A stretch of 64,000 nt of DNA, taken from positions 54,348 through 118,347 of the forward strand of contig CABTZX010000001.1 of assembly GCA_902489445.1 (NCBI GenBank), written 5' to 3'. The notes under the pieces were generated by a model. That model did not search any database. It was given only the letters and a program-made list of their open reading frames with translations, and was not told the origin of the DNA. Source of the DNA: an uncultured Bacteroidales bacterium. GTDB taxonomy: Bacteria; Bacteroidota; Bacteroidia; Bacteroidales; Porphyromonadaceae. Positions 1 to 7,957 of this stretch are shown piece by piece. Position 1 is the stretch's first letter. Each line of letters opens with the position of its first letter. The position numbers were made by a program, and so were the translations under genes.

Positions 1-120
1 GGGAGGATTGATGGGGAAAGTGCGCTGAAGTTGGGGCGGAGGTGCGCTGCGATGGACGCGTTGGTGCGCAGGAATGAGGGGCATGTGCGCTAAAGCTGGG
101 GGGAAGGTGCGCTGCGGTGC
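1..120. repeat. G-rich degenerate direct repeat
   Basis: No gene is seen in bases 1-672. The first 120 bases are strongly G-rich on the + strand. A block beginning GTGCGCTGAAG at 20 recurs as GTGCGCTAAAG at 85 (65-bp step), each followed by a G-run and a second GTGCGCTGCG. This looks like a decayed tandem repeat; no protein is supported on either strand. Confidence 0.55.
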
Positions 121-160
121 GGGCAGGAGGTGGTAGGGTACGATCGGTATGTTTGTTTGA

Positions 161-260
161 GGGTATCTGAATTTATCGGAGCAAATCGGAACTAATCGGA
201 AGGTATCGGATCATTTCTGATAAGTTCTGATTGACTCTGATAAGTTCCGATAAACTCCGA
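161..260. repeat. 10-bp phased TCNGA array (about 10 units)
   Basis: Ten consecutive 10-bp blocks each end in TCTGA, TCGGA or TCCGA, while the first five bases vary. The order is TCTGA at 166, four TCGGA, three TCTGA, two TCCGA. The exact 10-bp step places the pentamer on the same face of the helix. A single GGTATATA core, the motif of the 22-bp arrays elsewhere in this window, follows at 282. The array is intergenic; its function is unknown. Confidence 0.85.
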
Positions 261-380
261 TTGGGTAAGTATTGACGCGGAGGTATATAGGTGGGTGGGG
301 CTTTCAGTGAAAAGGGTCAAAAGCGTGGTAGGAAGAGGGCGGCTCTGTGGGTGAGATGGGTTAAAAGAAGGGGAGGTGTG

Positions 381-600
381 GGGTGGTTGTTGTATCTCGC
401 GCTTCGCTTTTTGTAGTTCTGTGTCGGGAAGGGTCGGGTCTGCCATTTTGTTTGTCCGAGTGGGGTGGGGCAGTGAAACGCATGGAAGTGGGGTGGTTGT
501 TGCATCTCGCGCTTTGCATTTTGTAGTTCTGTATCGGGAAATGTCGGGTATGCCGGTTTGTTTGTCAGAGTGGGGTAGAGCAGTGAGGCGCATGGAAGTG
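381..600. repeat. Tandem 110-bp duplication
   Basis: The block starting GGGTGGTTGT at 381 is repeated from 491 with a 110-bp step and scattered substitutions; a third copy seems to begin at 601 but diverges at once. An open frame runs through it into rseP, but this follows from the repeat having a length and composition that avoid stops. The promoter at 613-620 lies after the repeat, so the frame is not counted as coding. Confidence 0.85.
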
Positions 601-612
601 GGGCGAATGCGC

Positions 613-620
613 TACCTTTG
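613..620 (+). promoter_or_regulatory. -7 box (TACCTTTG) for rseP-mutS2
   Basis: TACCTTTG matches the Bacteroidetes TAnnTTTG -7 element and lies 52 bp before the chosen rseP start. It argues against the longer upstream frame being translated. Confidence 0.65.
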
Positions 621-672
621 CGTTGCAAACATCGAGAGAGAAACAGAACGAACAAGGACGGAAGGAACGGAA

Positions 673-2001
673 ATGACCACACTGCTCATCGTATTAAGCA
701 AGCTTATCCAGTTGATGCTTGCCCTTTCCCTGCTGGTATTCATACACGAGTTGGGGCATTATCTGGCGGCACGGCTCTTCGGGGTACGTGTAATGCGTTT
801 CTTCCTCTTCTTCGACCTCGGCGGCAAAGCGTTGTTCCGCTTCAAAGGAAAGAAGAGCGGCACGGTATACGGTATGGGATGGCTCCCAATTGGCGGATAT
901 TGCAAGCTGAGCGGTCAGGCGGATGAACAGCTACTGGCTACCGGCAAGCCCTCAACGCCACAGAGCGATGAGTTGCGCGCCAAGCCGGCGTGGCAACGGA
1001 TCATCGTAATGATCGCCGGCATTCTGTTTAATCTTATTGCGGCATATTTGATCTATACAGGCATTTCGATGCGCTGGGGCGATACACTGCTCTATTCGTC
1101 TGACATCACGCAGGGAATGTACTTTTCTGAAGCAGCGCACAAGGTAGGCTTTAAGGATAACGATATCATCCTAACGGCAGACGGTAATCGGCTGAACGTA
1201 TTTGCGGACGGATTCATAAGAGAGATCATTGAAGCGAAGCAGGTGGAGGTTCTTCGGGATGGAGAACGAGTTTCTATCGACATACCGCAGGATATGATGC
1301 AGCGAGTGATCGCCGGTAAAGAGGGTTTCCTGGGTATTCAGGTGCCGTTTGTGGCGGACAGTGTGCCGAAAGGCAGCCGCGCTTACGTAGCCGGTATGCG
1401 CAAAGGCGACCAATTGTTGCAAATAGACAGTAGCGCGGTGCACGATGTGAGCGATGCACGTATCCTTTTTCGGCAGTATGAGGAGCGAAGCGTCTCAGTA
1501 AATTTATTGCGCGGCGCGGATACGCTATACCTTTCGATTACGCCCGATAGTATGGGCAGAGTGGGCGTTTACCTTGCTCCACCCGACAAAATATACCGGA
1601 CGAGCCACATATCGTATAATCTTACGGACGGCTTTGTGCGTGGCGTCCAAAGGGCTAACGCTATGTTGCGCGGATACGCAGGCGATATGAAGTACGTCTT
1701 TACCAAAGAGGGTGCCGGCGAAATGGGAGGCTTTATCTCAATGGGTAAACTCTTTAGCGGTGTTTTTGACGCTTATTCCTTTTGGAACGTGGTGGCGTTT
1801 CTGTCGCTCATCTTTGCTTTTATGAACTTCCTACCCATACCGATGCTTGACGGAGCGGAGATTCTATTCGCTTTGTGGGAGTTAGTAACGCGCAAAAAGG
1901 TGGATGATCGAGTGATTGTAAAGGTTAAATCGGTGGGATTGATATTGCTCATCGCTCTGTTCCTATTCGCTAATCTGAACGACGTTTTCCGTCTTTTCTA
2001 G
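673..2001 (+). CDS. rseP: RIP site-2 metalloprotease RseP
   Basis: Inner-membrane zinc protease of the M50/site-2 family that cuts membrane-spanning substrates, classically anti-sigma factors and leftover signal peptides. The N-terminal membrane segment carries HELGH (residues 25-29), the zinc-binding HExxH. One or two PDZ domains fill the middle (residues about 120-300), and the C-terminal membrane part has the second ligand region NFLPIPMLDG. The start at 673 gives 442 residues, normal for the family; the frame is open back to 376, but that stretch is a tandem DNA repeat and lies upstream of the -7 box at 613. The gene is followed after 4 bp by mutS2, so the two are probably co-transcribed. 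dxr, the usual Bacteroidetes upstream neighbour, is not in the window. Confidence 0.93.
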   Translation: MTTLLIVLSKLIQLMLALSLLVFIHELGHYLAARLFGVRVMRFFLFFDLGGKALFRFKGKKSGTVYGMGWLPIGGYCKLSGQADEQLLATGKPSTPQSDELRAKPAWQRIIVMIAGILFNLIAAYLIYTGISMRWGDTLLYSSDITQGMYFSEAAHKVGFKDNDIILTADGNRLNVFADGFIREIIEAKQVEVLRDGERVSIDIPQDMMQRVIAGKEGFLGIQVPFVADSVPKGSRAYVAGMRKGDQLLQIDSSAVHDVSDARILFRQYEERSVSVNLLRGADTLYLSITPDSMGRVGVYLAPPDKIYRTSHISYNLTDGFVRGVQRANAMLRGYAGDMKYVFTKEGAGEMGGFISMGKLFSGVFDAYSFWNVVAFLSLIFAFMNFLPIPMLDGAEILFALWELVTRKKVDDRVIVKVKSVGLILLIALFLFANLNDVFRLF

Positions 2002-2005
2002 AGGT

Positions 2006-4471
2006 ATGTCCCAAGTTCTGCGCCTTTTTCCTGAACAATACGAAGCCAAAGTGGATGCTTTGCGGCTGCGCGCTCTCATTGTGGCGGAATGCGGCAGCGA
2101 ACCGGGTAAAGAAATCATTACCTCCATTGTGCCAACGGCGGATGCCGAAACGCTGAAACAACGCTTTGCACCGGTTGCGGAGATGATGAGCCTTTTGCAA
2201 ACCGGACGGGCTTTGCCGTCCCTTGTCTTTGCCGATTTGCGAAGAGAAATAGCTGCATTAGAGCCGGCGGGGAGCTATCTGAGCGAAGAACAGTTGGCTG
2301 ATTTGGCGGTATTGCTCCGCAGTGCTGAGGCGTTGTATCGCTTTTTGTCGGTAAACGATTCGGAAGATACGAATGCCGAGGCGGGTTATCCCACGCTGAA
2401 GGCATTGCTCGGAAGCGAGTTTCTTCTTCCTGAGCTTGCTGATCGAATAGAATCTCTGCTGGATCGCTTCGGAAGAATCAAGGATAATGCATCTGTCACG
2501 CTCAAAGAACTAAGGAGCGAACAGGCCGCCGTAGTTCGGCAAACGAGCAAACTGACGCGGTCGCAGCTCGAACTAGCCATACGTGAGGGATGGGCGGAAG
2601 AAGGCGCGCAGCCTACACTTAGGGACGGACATTTGCTGATCCCGGTAACGCCGGCGTATCGCAAGCTTGTTCCCGGCATCGTTTACGATGAATCTGCTAC
2701 CGGAAAGACCGTATTTATCGAGCCTTTGGCCGTAGTAGAGAGCAACAACCGACTACGCGAATTGGAAATAGCCGAGCGCAAAGAGATTATCCGCATATTG
2801 ATTGAAACAGCTGATCGTATTCGTCCCTCTATACCGCTAATAGGTCGTCTCTACGAAGTTATGGGCAAGGTGGATGCTTTGCACGCTGTGGCGCGCTATT
2901 CCCTTAGGATAAATGCCTGCATGCCGCCGATAAAGAGCGAACCGCACATGCGTTGGTTCAAAGCGCGACACCCGTTGCTCGAAGCCGCTTTAAAGCAACA
3001 AGGACGGGAATTGGTTCCTTTGGATATTTGCTTGGAAGCGCCAAAAGGGCGCATCTTATTGGTATCCGGCCCGAATGCCGGTGGTAAATCGGTTTGCCTC
3101 AAGACGTGCGCTCTGCTGCAATATATGCTGCAATGTGGCTTTCCCATCCCTGTTTCGCCCGATTCCGAGGCGGGCGTTTTCAGCGCATTGGCAATCAATA
3201 TTGGCGATGATCAATCTATTGATGACGATCTCAGTACCTATAGTTCGCACTTAGCGGCTATGAAGGCGTTCTGTCGCATCGCTTCGCCCGAAAGCCTGCT
3301 ACTGGTAGACGAATTCGGCGCCGGTACGGAACCCGAGCTGGGAGGTGCTATTGCCGAGGCGCTCCTCAAGCATTTCAACGAACATGGAAGCTTTGGCATC
3401 ATAACTACGCACTATGCCAATCTGAAGCAGTTTGCCTCGGAACACGAAGGAATTATCAACGGAGCTATGTGTTACGACCGCTCCGCCATGAAGCCGCTCT
3501 TTAAGTTGGAGATTGGGCGACCGGGCAGTTCGTTCGCCTTAGAGATAGCACATCGGAGCGGTTTGCCTGTGGAGGTACTCGATTATGCTAAGGAAATTGT
3601 GGGCGAAGAGCGTTTGCACAGCGAACGTTACCTAATGGATATTGCTCGCGACCGTAACTATTGGCACCGCAAGCGCGAGGAAATACGCATACAAAGCAAG
3701 AAGCAGGATGCCGTTACCGAGAAGTATGAAGCGGCTTTGGAGAAGATTCGCAACGAACGTACATCGCTTATTGAGGAGGCTCGTAAAGAAGCGACGCAGC
3801 TCTTGGCGGAAGCAAACGCACGCATAGAGGGGACTATTCGCCAAATTAAGGAAAGTGGCGCGGAAAAGGAGGCAACGCGCGTTGCCCGGGAAGCATTGGA
3901 AAGCTATAAAGAGCAGCATCAATCCAAGCAACAAAGCGCATCTTCCGAGCATCCTTTGCTGCCGAAAAGCAAGCGAAAGAAGAAGATTGAGCGCAAAGCT
4001 CCGATTCCATTCGTTCCGGCACCTGGAGTGCGCGTCCGCATCAAAGGAACTGAGGTGGAGGGAACTATCTTGGAAATAAAAGGGGATAAGGCGGTAATCG
4101 CCTTGGGAGGTGCTATGAGCAGCACCAAACCGCTCTCTGAACTGGAACGCGCCAAGCGTCCCAACGCGCCGGCTCCCGTACAGCGTGCATCCTCCAACAT
4201 AACGGAGCATTTGCACGAAAAGCGGATGCACTTTAAAGAGGAGCTTGACGTGCGTGGAATGCGTGCTGCCGATGCGCTCGTGGCTGTAGATTATTTTTTG
4301 GATGAGGCGGTACAGGCCGGCGTGCCTCAGGTGCGTCTGCTACACGGAACAGGTACCGGTGCGTTGCGACAAAGCATTCGGGAAGATCTTTCCTCCAAGC
4401 CTTTTGTGAAGCGCTTCTATGACGAAGACGTGCGCTTTGGTGGCGCCGGAATCACCATTGTAGAGCTTTAA
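2006..4471 (+). CDS. mutS2: Endonuclease MutS2 / ribosome-collision factor
   Basis: MutS2 proteins are MutS-like ATPases with a C-terminal Smr nuclease domain, linked to suppression of recombination and to rescue of collided ribosomes. Visible here are a Walker A GPNAGGKS (about residues 355-362), a Walker B region LLLVDEFGAGTEP (about 430-442), a long charged coiled coil (about 510-650), and a C-terminal Smr domain with LDVRGMRAADA and LLHGTGTGALR. It lacks the mismatch-recognition domain of MutS. At 821 residues it is full length. It begins 4 bp after rseP and shares its transcript. Confidence 0.93.
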   Translation: MSQVLRLFPEQYEAKVDALRLRALIVAECGSEPGKEIITSIVPTADAETLKQRFAPVAEMMSLLQTGRALPSLVFADLRREIAALEPAGSYLSEEQLADLAVLLRSAEALYRFLSVNDSEDTNAEAGYPTLKALLGSEFLLPELADRIESLLDRFGRIKDNASVTLKELRSEQAAVVRQTSKLTRSQLELAIREGWAEEGAQPTLRDGHLLIPVTPAYRKLVPGIVYDESATGKTVFIEPLAVVESNNRLRELEIAERKEIIRILIETADRIRPSIPLIGRLYEVMGKVDALHAVARYSLRINACMPPIKSEPHMRWFKARHPLLEAALKQQGRELVPLDICLEAPKGRILLVSGPNAGGKSVCLKTCALLQYMLQCGFPIPVSPDSEAGVFSALAINIGDDQSIDDDLSTYSSHLAAMKAFCRIASPESLLLVDEFGAGTEPELGGAIAEALLKHFNEHGSFGIITTHYANLKQFASEHEGIINGAMCYDRSAMKPLFKLEIGRPGSSFALEIAHRSGLPVEVLDYAKEIVGEERLHSERYLMDIARDRNYWHRKREEIRIQSKKQDAVTEKYEAALEKIRNERTSLIEEARKEATQLLAEANARIEGTIRQIKESGAEKEATRVAREALESYKEQHQSKQQSASSEHPLLPKSKRKKKIERKAPIPFVPAPGVRVRIKGTEVEGTILEIKGDKAVIALGGAMSSTKPLSELERAKRPNAPAPVQRASSNITEHLHEKRMHFKEELDVRGMRAADALVAVDYFLDEAVQAGVPQVRLLHGTGTGALRQSIREDLSSKPFVKRFYDEDVRFGGAGITIVEL

Positions 4472-4540
4472 GCCTACAGAACCCTTACTTTTATCGAGTA
4501 TTTACCGCTGTCCGATAGGTAGCGCGCTCAGAGTTCTCCA

Positions 4541-4630
4541 AAGGTATATACGTTTCGTTCGAAAGGTATATACCTTTCCATCAAAAGGTATATAGGTATC
4601 GTTTGAAAGTTATATACCTTTTGTGGCTCG
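4541..4630. repeat. 22-bp phased GGTATATA array (4 units)
   Basis: The core GGTATATA (last copy GTTATATA) starts at 4543, 4565, 4587 and 4609, exactly 22 bp apart. Each core is preceded by AA and followed by a variable spacer. The array lies between the convergent ends of mutS2 and pnp. Further copies of the family are at 7737, 26521, 34486, 46212 and 60152. Confidence 0.9.
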
Positions 4631-4653
4631 CCTTCCTGAAGTGATAAAAAGCG

Positions 4654-4690
4654 AAAGGGGAGTACGGGAAAAAGCTCCCGACTCCCCTTT
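4654..4690 (-). terminator. Intrinsic terminator of pnp
   Basis: A long stem pairs AAAGGGGAGT and CGGGA with TCCCG and ACTCCCCTTT around a short A-rich loop. Read on the minus strand it is followed by CGCTTTTTATC, a T-run, so it serves pnp. Confidence 0.8.
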
Positions 4691-4714
4691 GAACGTATCC
4701 TTCGTTAGAGGAAA

Positions 4715-6931
4715 TTAGTCTTCAAAACGGCGACTCCCGTTCCGGTGTTCACCACGATGTTCTCCATCGCGATTGGTGCGCGGCCGGCGAGCGGGACGCT
4801 CCGGTTCCGTCCAATCCTCCGGTTTGGGAAGGAGGGAGCGGTGAGACAGACGATACTTGCCCGTTTTAGGATCAATTTCTAAGAGCTGAACTCTTATGCT
4901 ATCGCCTTCCTGCAAGCCGGTATCCTCAATCTTTTCAAAGCGACGCCAATCAATTTCGCTTATATGTAGCAATCCGTCCTTACCGGGCATAAATTCCACA
5001 AACAAGCCGTAAGGCATCACGCTGGTTACCTTAGCATCGTAGATTTCACCAACTTCCGGTACCGCCACTATAGCCTTAATCATTGCCATAGCCTTATCTA
5101 ATGCGGCTTTATCGGAGGAGGCCACTTCAACACGTCCTTCGCCTTCGGTTTCTTCTATGCTAACGCTTGCGCCGCTCTTTTCTTGAATGCCCTGAATAAT
5201 CTTACCACCGGGGCCAATGATGGCACCGATAAATTCCTTAGGTACAGTGAAGCATTCCAAGCGTGGTGCATTGGGCTTCAGATCGGCACGAGGCGCCGGC
5301 AGAGCTTCTTCAATCTTTCCGAGGATGTGCATACGTCCTTCGCGAGCCTGTGCAAGTGCCTTTTCAAGGATATCGTAGCTCAATCCATCCACCTTAATAT
5401 CCATTTGCGTGGCGGTGATGCCCTTTTCGGTACCGGTTACCTTGAAGTCCATATCGCCCAAGTGGTCTTCATCGCCGAGAATATCGCTCAAGATGGCGTA
5501 ATTCTGCCCCTTGTTTTCACTGATTAGCCCCATGGCAATACCTGAAACAGGGCGTTTGATGGGCACACCGGCATCCATCAGTGCGAGCGTACCTGCGCAA
5601 ACTGTTGCCATTGAAGAGCTACCGTTACTTTCAAGGATATCGCTCATTACGCGAACCACATAGGGGTAATTATCCGGAATCATATTCTTCAATGCGCGCA
5701 AGGCAAGGTTGCCGTGCCCGATTTCACGCCTTCCAACAGCGCGCCACGCCTTTGCTTCGCCCGTGGAGAAGGGAGGAAAGTTATAATGAAGCAGGAAGCG
5801 TTCCTTGCCATGATTAAGCGGATCGTCCACAAGTTTCTCGTCGTCCTTGGTTCCTAAGGTAACTGTGGAGAGAGATTGCGTTTCGCCTCGCGTGAAAATA
5901 GCGCTTCCGTGAGGCATTGGCAGGCAGCTGGTTTCAATCCAAATCGGGCGTATTTCGTTGGTTTTACGTCCATCCAAACGCTTACCTTCATCCAATACGG
6001 CACGACGCATCGCTTCTTTTTCCACATCGTGGTAGTAGCGATCGATCATCATTGCCTTGGTTTCCAGTTCTTCTTCCGTAAAGGCTTCTTTGTATCCCTC
6101 TAACAATGCTTCAAAAGCATCTGTGCGTTCTTGCTTTCCGGTACCGGAAGTGGCAATTTCGTATGCTTTTTGGTAACATTTGTCGTGTACATCTTTGCGA
6201 AGCTCTTCATCGTTTGTTTCGTGACAATAGGCGCGTTTTTCCATTTTGCCTACTGCTTCGGAGAGCTCGAGCTGTGCTTGACACTGCTTTTTAATAGCTT
6301 CGTGTGCCTGTTTGATGGCTTCCAGCATCTCAGCTTCGCTTACTTCTTTCATTTCGCCCTCTACCATCATGATGTTATCGAGGGTAGCAGCCACCATTAG
6401 GTCTATATCCGCCTTTCCCAACTGAGGTGCCGTTGGGTTGATAACCCACTCACCATCAATGCGTACGATACGTACTTCGCTGATGGGACCTTCGAAAGGA
6501 ATATCGGAAACCGCAAGAGCCGCTGAAGCAGCCAAACCTGCCAATGCATCGGGAAGATCTTCTTCGCCCGCCGAGAAGAGTACTACATTAACGAAAACTT
6601 CAGCGTGAAAATCGCTCGGAAAGAGCGGTCTCAGTGCACGGTCAATCAGTCGGGAGGTAAGAATTTCATAATCCGATGATTTGCCTTCTCTGCGCGTAAA
6701 TCCGCCGGGGAACCGTCCCACTGCCGAGAACTTCTCTTTATAATCTACCTGTAAAGGCATAAAATCCACATCCGGAGCCGCATCCTTTGCAGCACACACG
6801 GTAGCCAGAAGGACCATATTGCCCATTGTTACCGTCACGGCACCATCGGCTTGCTTAGCCAATTTCCCCGTTTCGATCTTTATGGTTCTACCATCGCCAA
6901 GATCGATCAGCTTTGTTACGGGTTTTACCAT
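4715..6931 (-). CDS. pnp: Polyribonucleotide nucleotidyltransferase (PNPase)
   Basis: PNPase degrades RNA 3' to 5' by phosphorolysis and acts in mRNA turnover as a homotrimer. The protein has two RNase PH-like core domains separated by a helical linker (about residues 1-550), a KH domain with [14 protein letters not shown] (about 565-590), an S1 domain with [20 protein letters not shown] (about 630-700), and a short Arg-rich tail. At 738 residues it is complete. It is transcribed alone from a -7 box at 6982-6975 and ends at the strong hairpin 4654-4690. Confidence 0.97.
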   Translation of the reverse strand: MVKPVTKLIDLGDGRTIKIETGKLAKQADGAVTVTMGNMVLLATVCAAKDAAPDVDFMPLQVDYKEKFSAVGRFPGGFTRREGKSSDYEILTSRLIDRALRPLFPSDFHAEVFVNVVLFSAGEEDLPDALAGLAASAALAVSDIPFEGPISEVRIVRIDGEWVINPTAPQLGKADIDLMVAATLDNIMMVEGEMKEVSEAEMLEAIKQAHEAIKKQCQAQLELSEAVGKMEKRAYCHETNDEELRKDVHDKCYQKAYEIATSGTGKQERTDAFEALLEGYKEAFTEEELETKAMMIDRYYHDVEKEAMRRAVLDEGKRLDGRKTNEIRPIWIETSCLPMPHGSAIFTRGETQSLSTVTLGTKDDEKLVDDPLNHGKERFLLHYNFPPFSTGEAKAWRAVGRREIGHGNLALRALKNMIPDNYPYVVRVMSDILESNGSSSMATVCAGTLALMDAGVPIKRPVSGIAMGLISENKGQNYAILSDILGDEDHLGDMDFKVTGTEKGITATQMDIKVDGLSYDILEKALAQAREGRMHILGKIEEALPAPRADLKPNAPRLECFTVPKEFIGAIIGPGGKIIQGIQEKSGASVSIEETEGEGRVEVASSDKAALDKAMAMIKAIVAVPEVGEIYDAKVTSVMPYGLFVEFMPGKDGLLHISEIDWRRFEKIEDTGLQEGDSIRVQLLEIDPKTGKYRLSHRSLLPKPEDWTEPERPARRPRTNRDGEHRGEHRNGSRRFED

Positions 6932-6974
6932 ACTTAATTCGTCTAAATCTTTATTTCAGTTCTTTTCTTGGTTA

Positions 6975-6982
6975 CAAAGGTA
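6975..6982 (-). promoter_or_regulatory. -7 box (TACCTTTG) for pnp
   Basis: CAAAGGTA on the + strand reads TACCTTTG on the minus strand, 44 bp upstream of the pnp start and inside the gap to mnmD. Confidence 0.6.
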
Positions 6983-7004
6983 GCCAATTAGCCCGATATG
7001 CGTG

Positions 7005-7691
7005 CTAACCGAGCCGAACGGCCTGGAGTACTTGTCGCTTGCCACTTGTGCCGGGGAGTCGCTCTACTTTATATCCGAGCGCTTGTAATGTTCGGCGTAG
7101 CGTACCCTTTACCGTGTACGTAACAAAGAGCCCTTCAGACGGTTGCGCGGCTGCTACACGGCTCAATGTCGGCTCGCTCCACAGCTCAGGAACTACGTCC
7201 GGCGAAAAGGCGTCGTAATATACCACATCAAAGCACTCATTTGCAAAGCGCGCTTTACGGAAGTTTTCGTGCCGTTTCTCCAATTGAAAGAACGGCGTTA
7301 GCGCAGTCGTTTGCCCCCAAGGTGCCGTATACAGCGCACGAAGTAGCTCCTCGTCCGTTGAGGGAAAGCTCAGTTGCTCCCATTCTCTTTGCCGAAGCGG
7401 GTAACGCTCGTAGGAAGTATATGTAACGTGTATCCCCAGCTTTGGGGCTTCCATAGCGGTCAATAGCGCATTAAGCCCTGTGCCGAAGCCCATTTCCAGA
7501 ATGCGCACGTGGTTCGCATCGGGATGTGTTCGGCAAAAGGCAAGGAGCCCGTTTTGTACAAATACGATACGGCTCTCTTCAATGGGACCATAAGTAGAGT
7601 GAAAGGTTTGATGATGCCTGCGATCCAGAAAGGTGACTGACCCCTCATCGGTAGGTACGGCAATACGAGGTTTCCGAAAAAGATGGAACAT
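7005..7691 (-). CDS. mnmD: tRNA mnm5(s2)U34 methyltransferase, MnmD type
   Basis: SAM-dependent methyltransferase of the DUF752/MnmC N-terminal family. It makes mnm5U at the wobble base of certain tRNAs, and in Bacteroidetes it is usually a stand-alone protein without the FAD oxidase half. The SAM site is visible as ILEMGFGTGLNAL, and the family motif YYDAFSPDVVPELWS follows. The C-terminal half has the characteristic FVTYTVKGTLRRTLQALGY and GKRQVLQA. The length of 228 residues fits the single-domain form. It lies 73 bp upstream of pnp on the same strand; the pnp promoter lies in the gap. Confidence 0.88.
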   Translation of the reverse strand: MFHLFRKPRIAVPTDEGSVTFLDRRHHQTFHSTYGPIEESRIVFVQNGLLAFCRTHPDANHVRILEMGFGTGLNALLTAMEAPKLGIHVTYTSYERYPLRQREWEQLSFPSTDEELLRALYTAPWGQTTALTPFFQLEKRHENFRKARFANECFDVVYYDAFSPDVVPELWSEPTLSRVAAAQPSEGLFVTYTVKGTLRRTLQALGYKVERLPGTSGKRQVLQAVRLG

Positions 7692-7734
7692 AGTTATAAG
7701 ACACTTGAGTAAGGGGTGAAAAGCTACTCGGAAA

Positions 7735-7816
7735 AAGGTATATACCTATCAATGAAGATGTATATACCTTTCGAACGAGATGTATATACCTTTCGTTTGA
7801 AAACTATATACCTTTT
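7735..7816. repeat. 22-bp phased GTATATA array (4 units)
   Basis: Cores begin at 7737 (GGTATATA), 7759 and 7781 (TGTATATA) and 7803 (ACTATATA), each exactly 22 bp apart. The array is intergenic between mnmD and the EF-G2 gene. Confidence 0.88.
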
Positions 7817-7870
7817 TATAAGGGGCAATAGGATGGGAAATAAAGGTGCATAGACAGACCTTCGCCCTAA

Positions 7871-7906
7871 AGTATCGGAGCATATCGGAAACTCCCGATA
7901 CGCTCC
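7871..7906. repeat. Short 10-bp phased TATCGGA array
   Basis: TATCGGA occurs at 7873 and 7883, followed by CCCGATA in the opposite sense, with a 10-bp step as in the array at 161-260. It lies about 70 bp from a GGTATATA array, repeating the association seen near 282. Confidence 0.6.
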
Positions 7907-7957
7907 AACACCCTCATAGGGGCACAATACTTCCGTAAGAAAGGTTTTCTTCCGGTT

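Noticed and set aside
376..672. Upstream extension of rseP by 99 codons
   Set aside because: The stretch is a tandem 110-bp DNA repeat and contains the promoter; the HExxH-bearing N-terminus fits a start at 673.
192..682. Minus-strand frames over the first repeats
   Set aside because: Proline- and threonine-rich products of tandem repeats, without a start context or family.
3632..4231. A 199-codon frame antisense to mutS2
   Set aside because: Lies opposite the coiled coil of a clear gene; no promoter or family resemblance.
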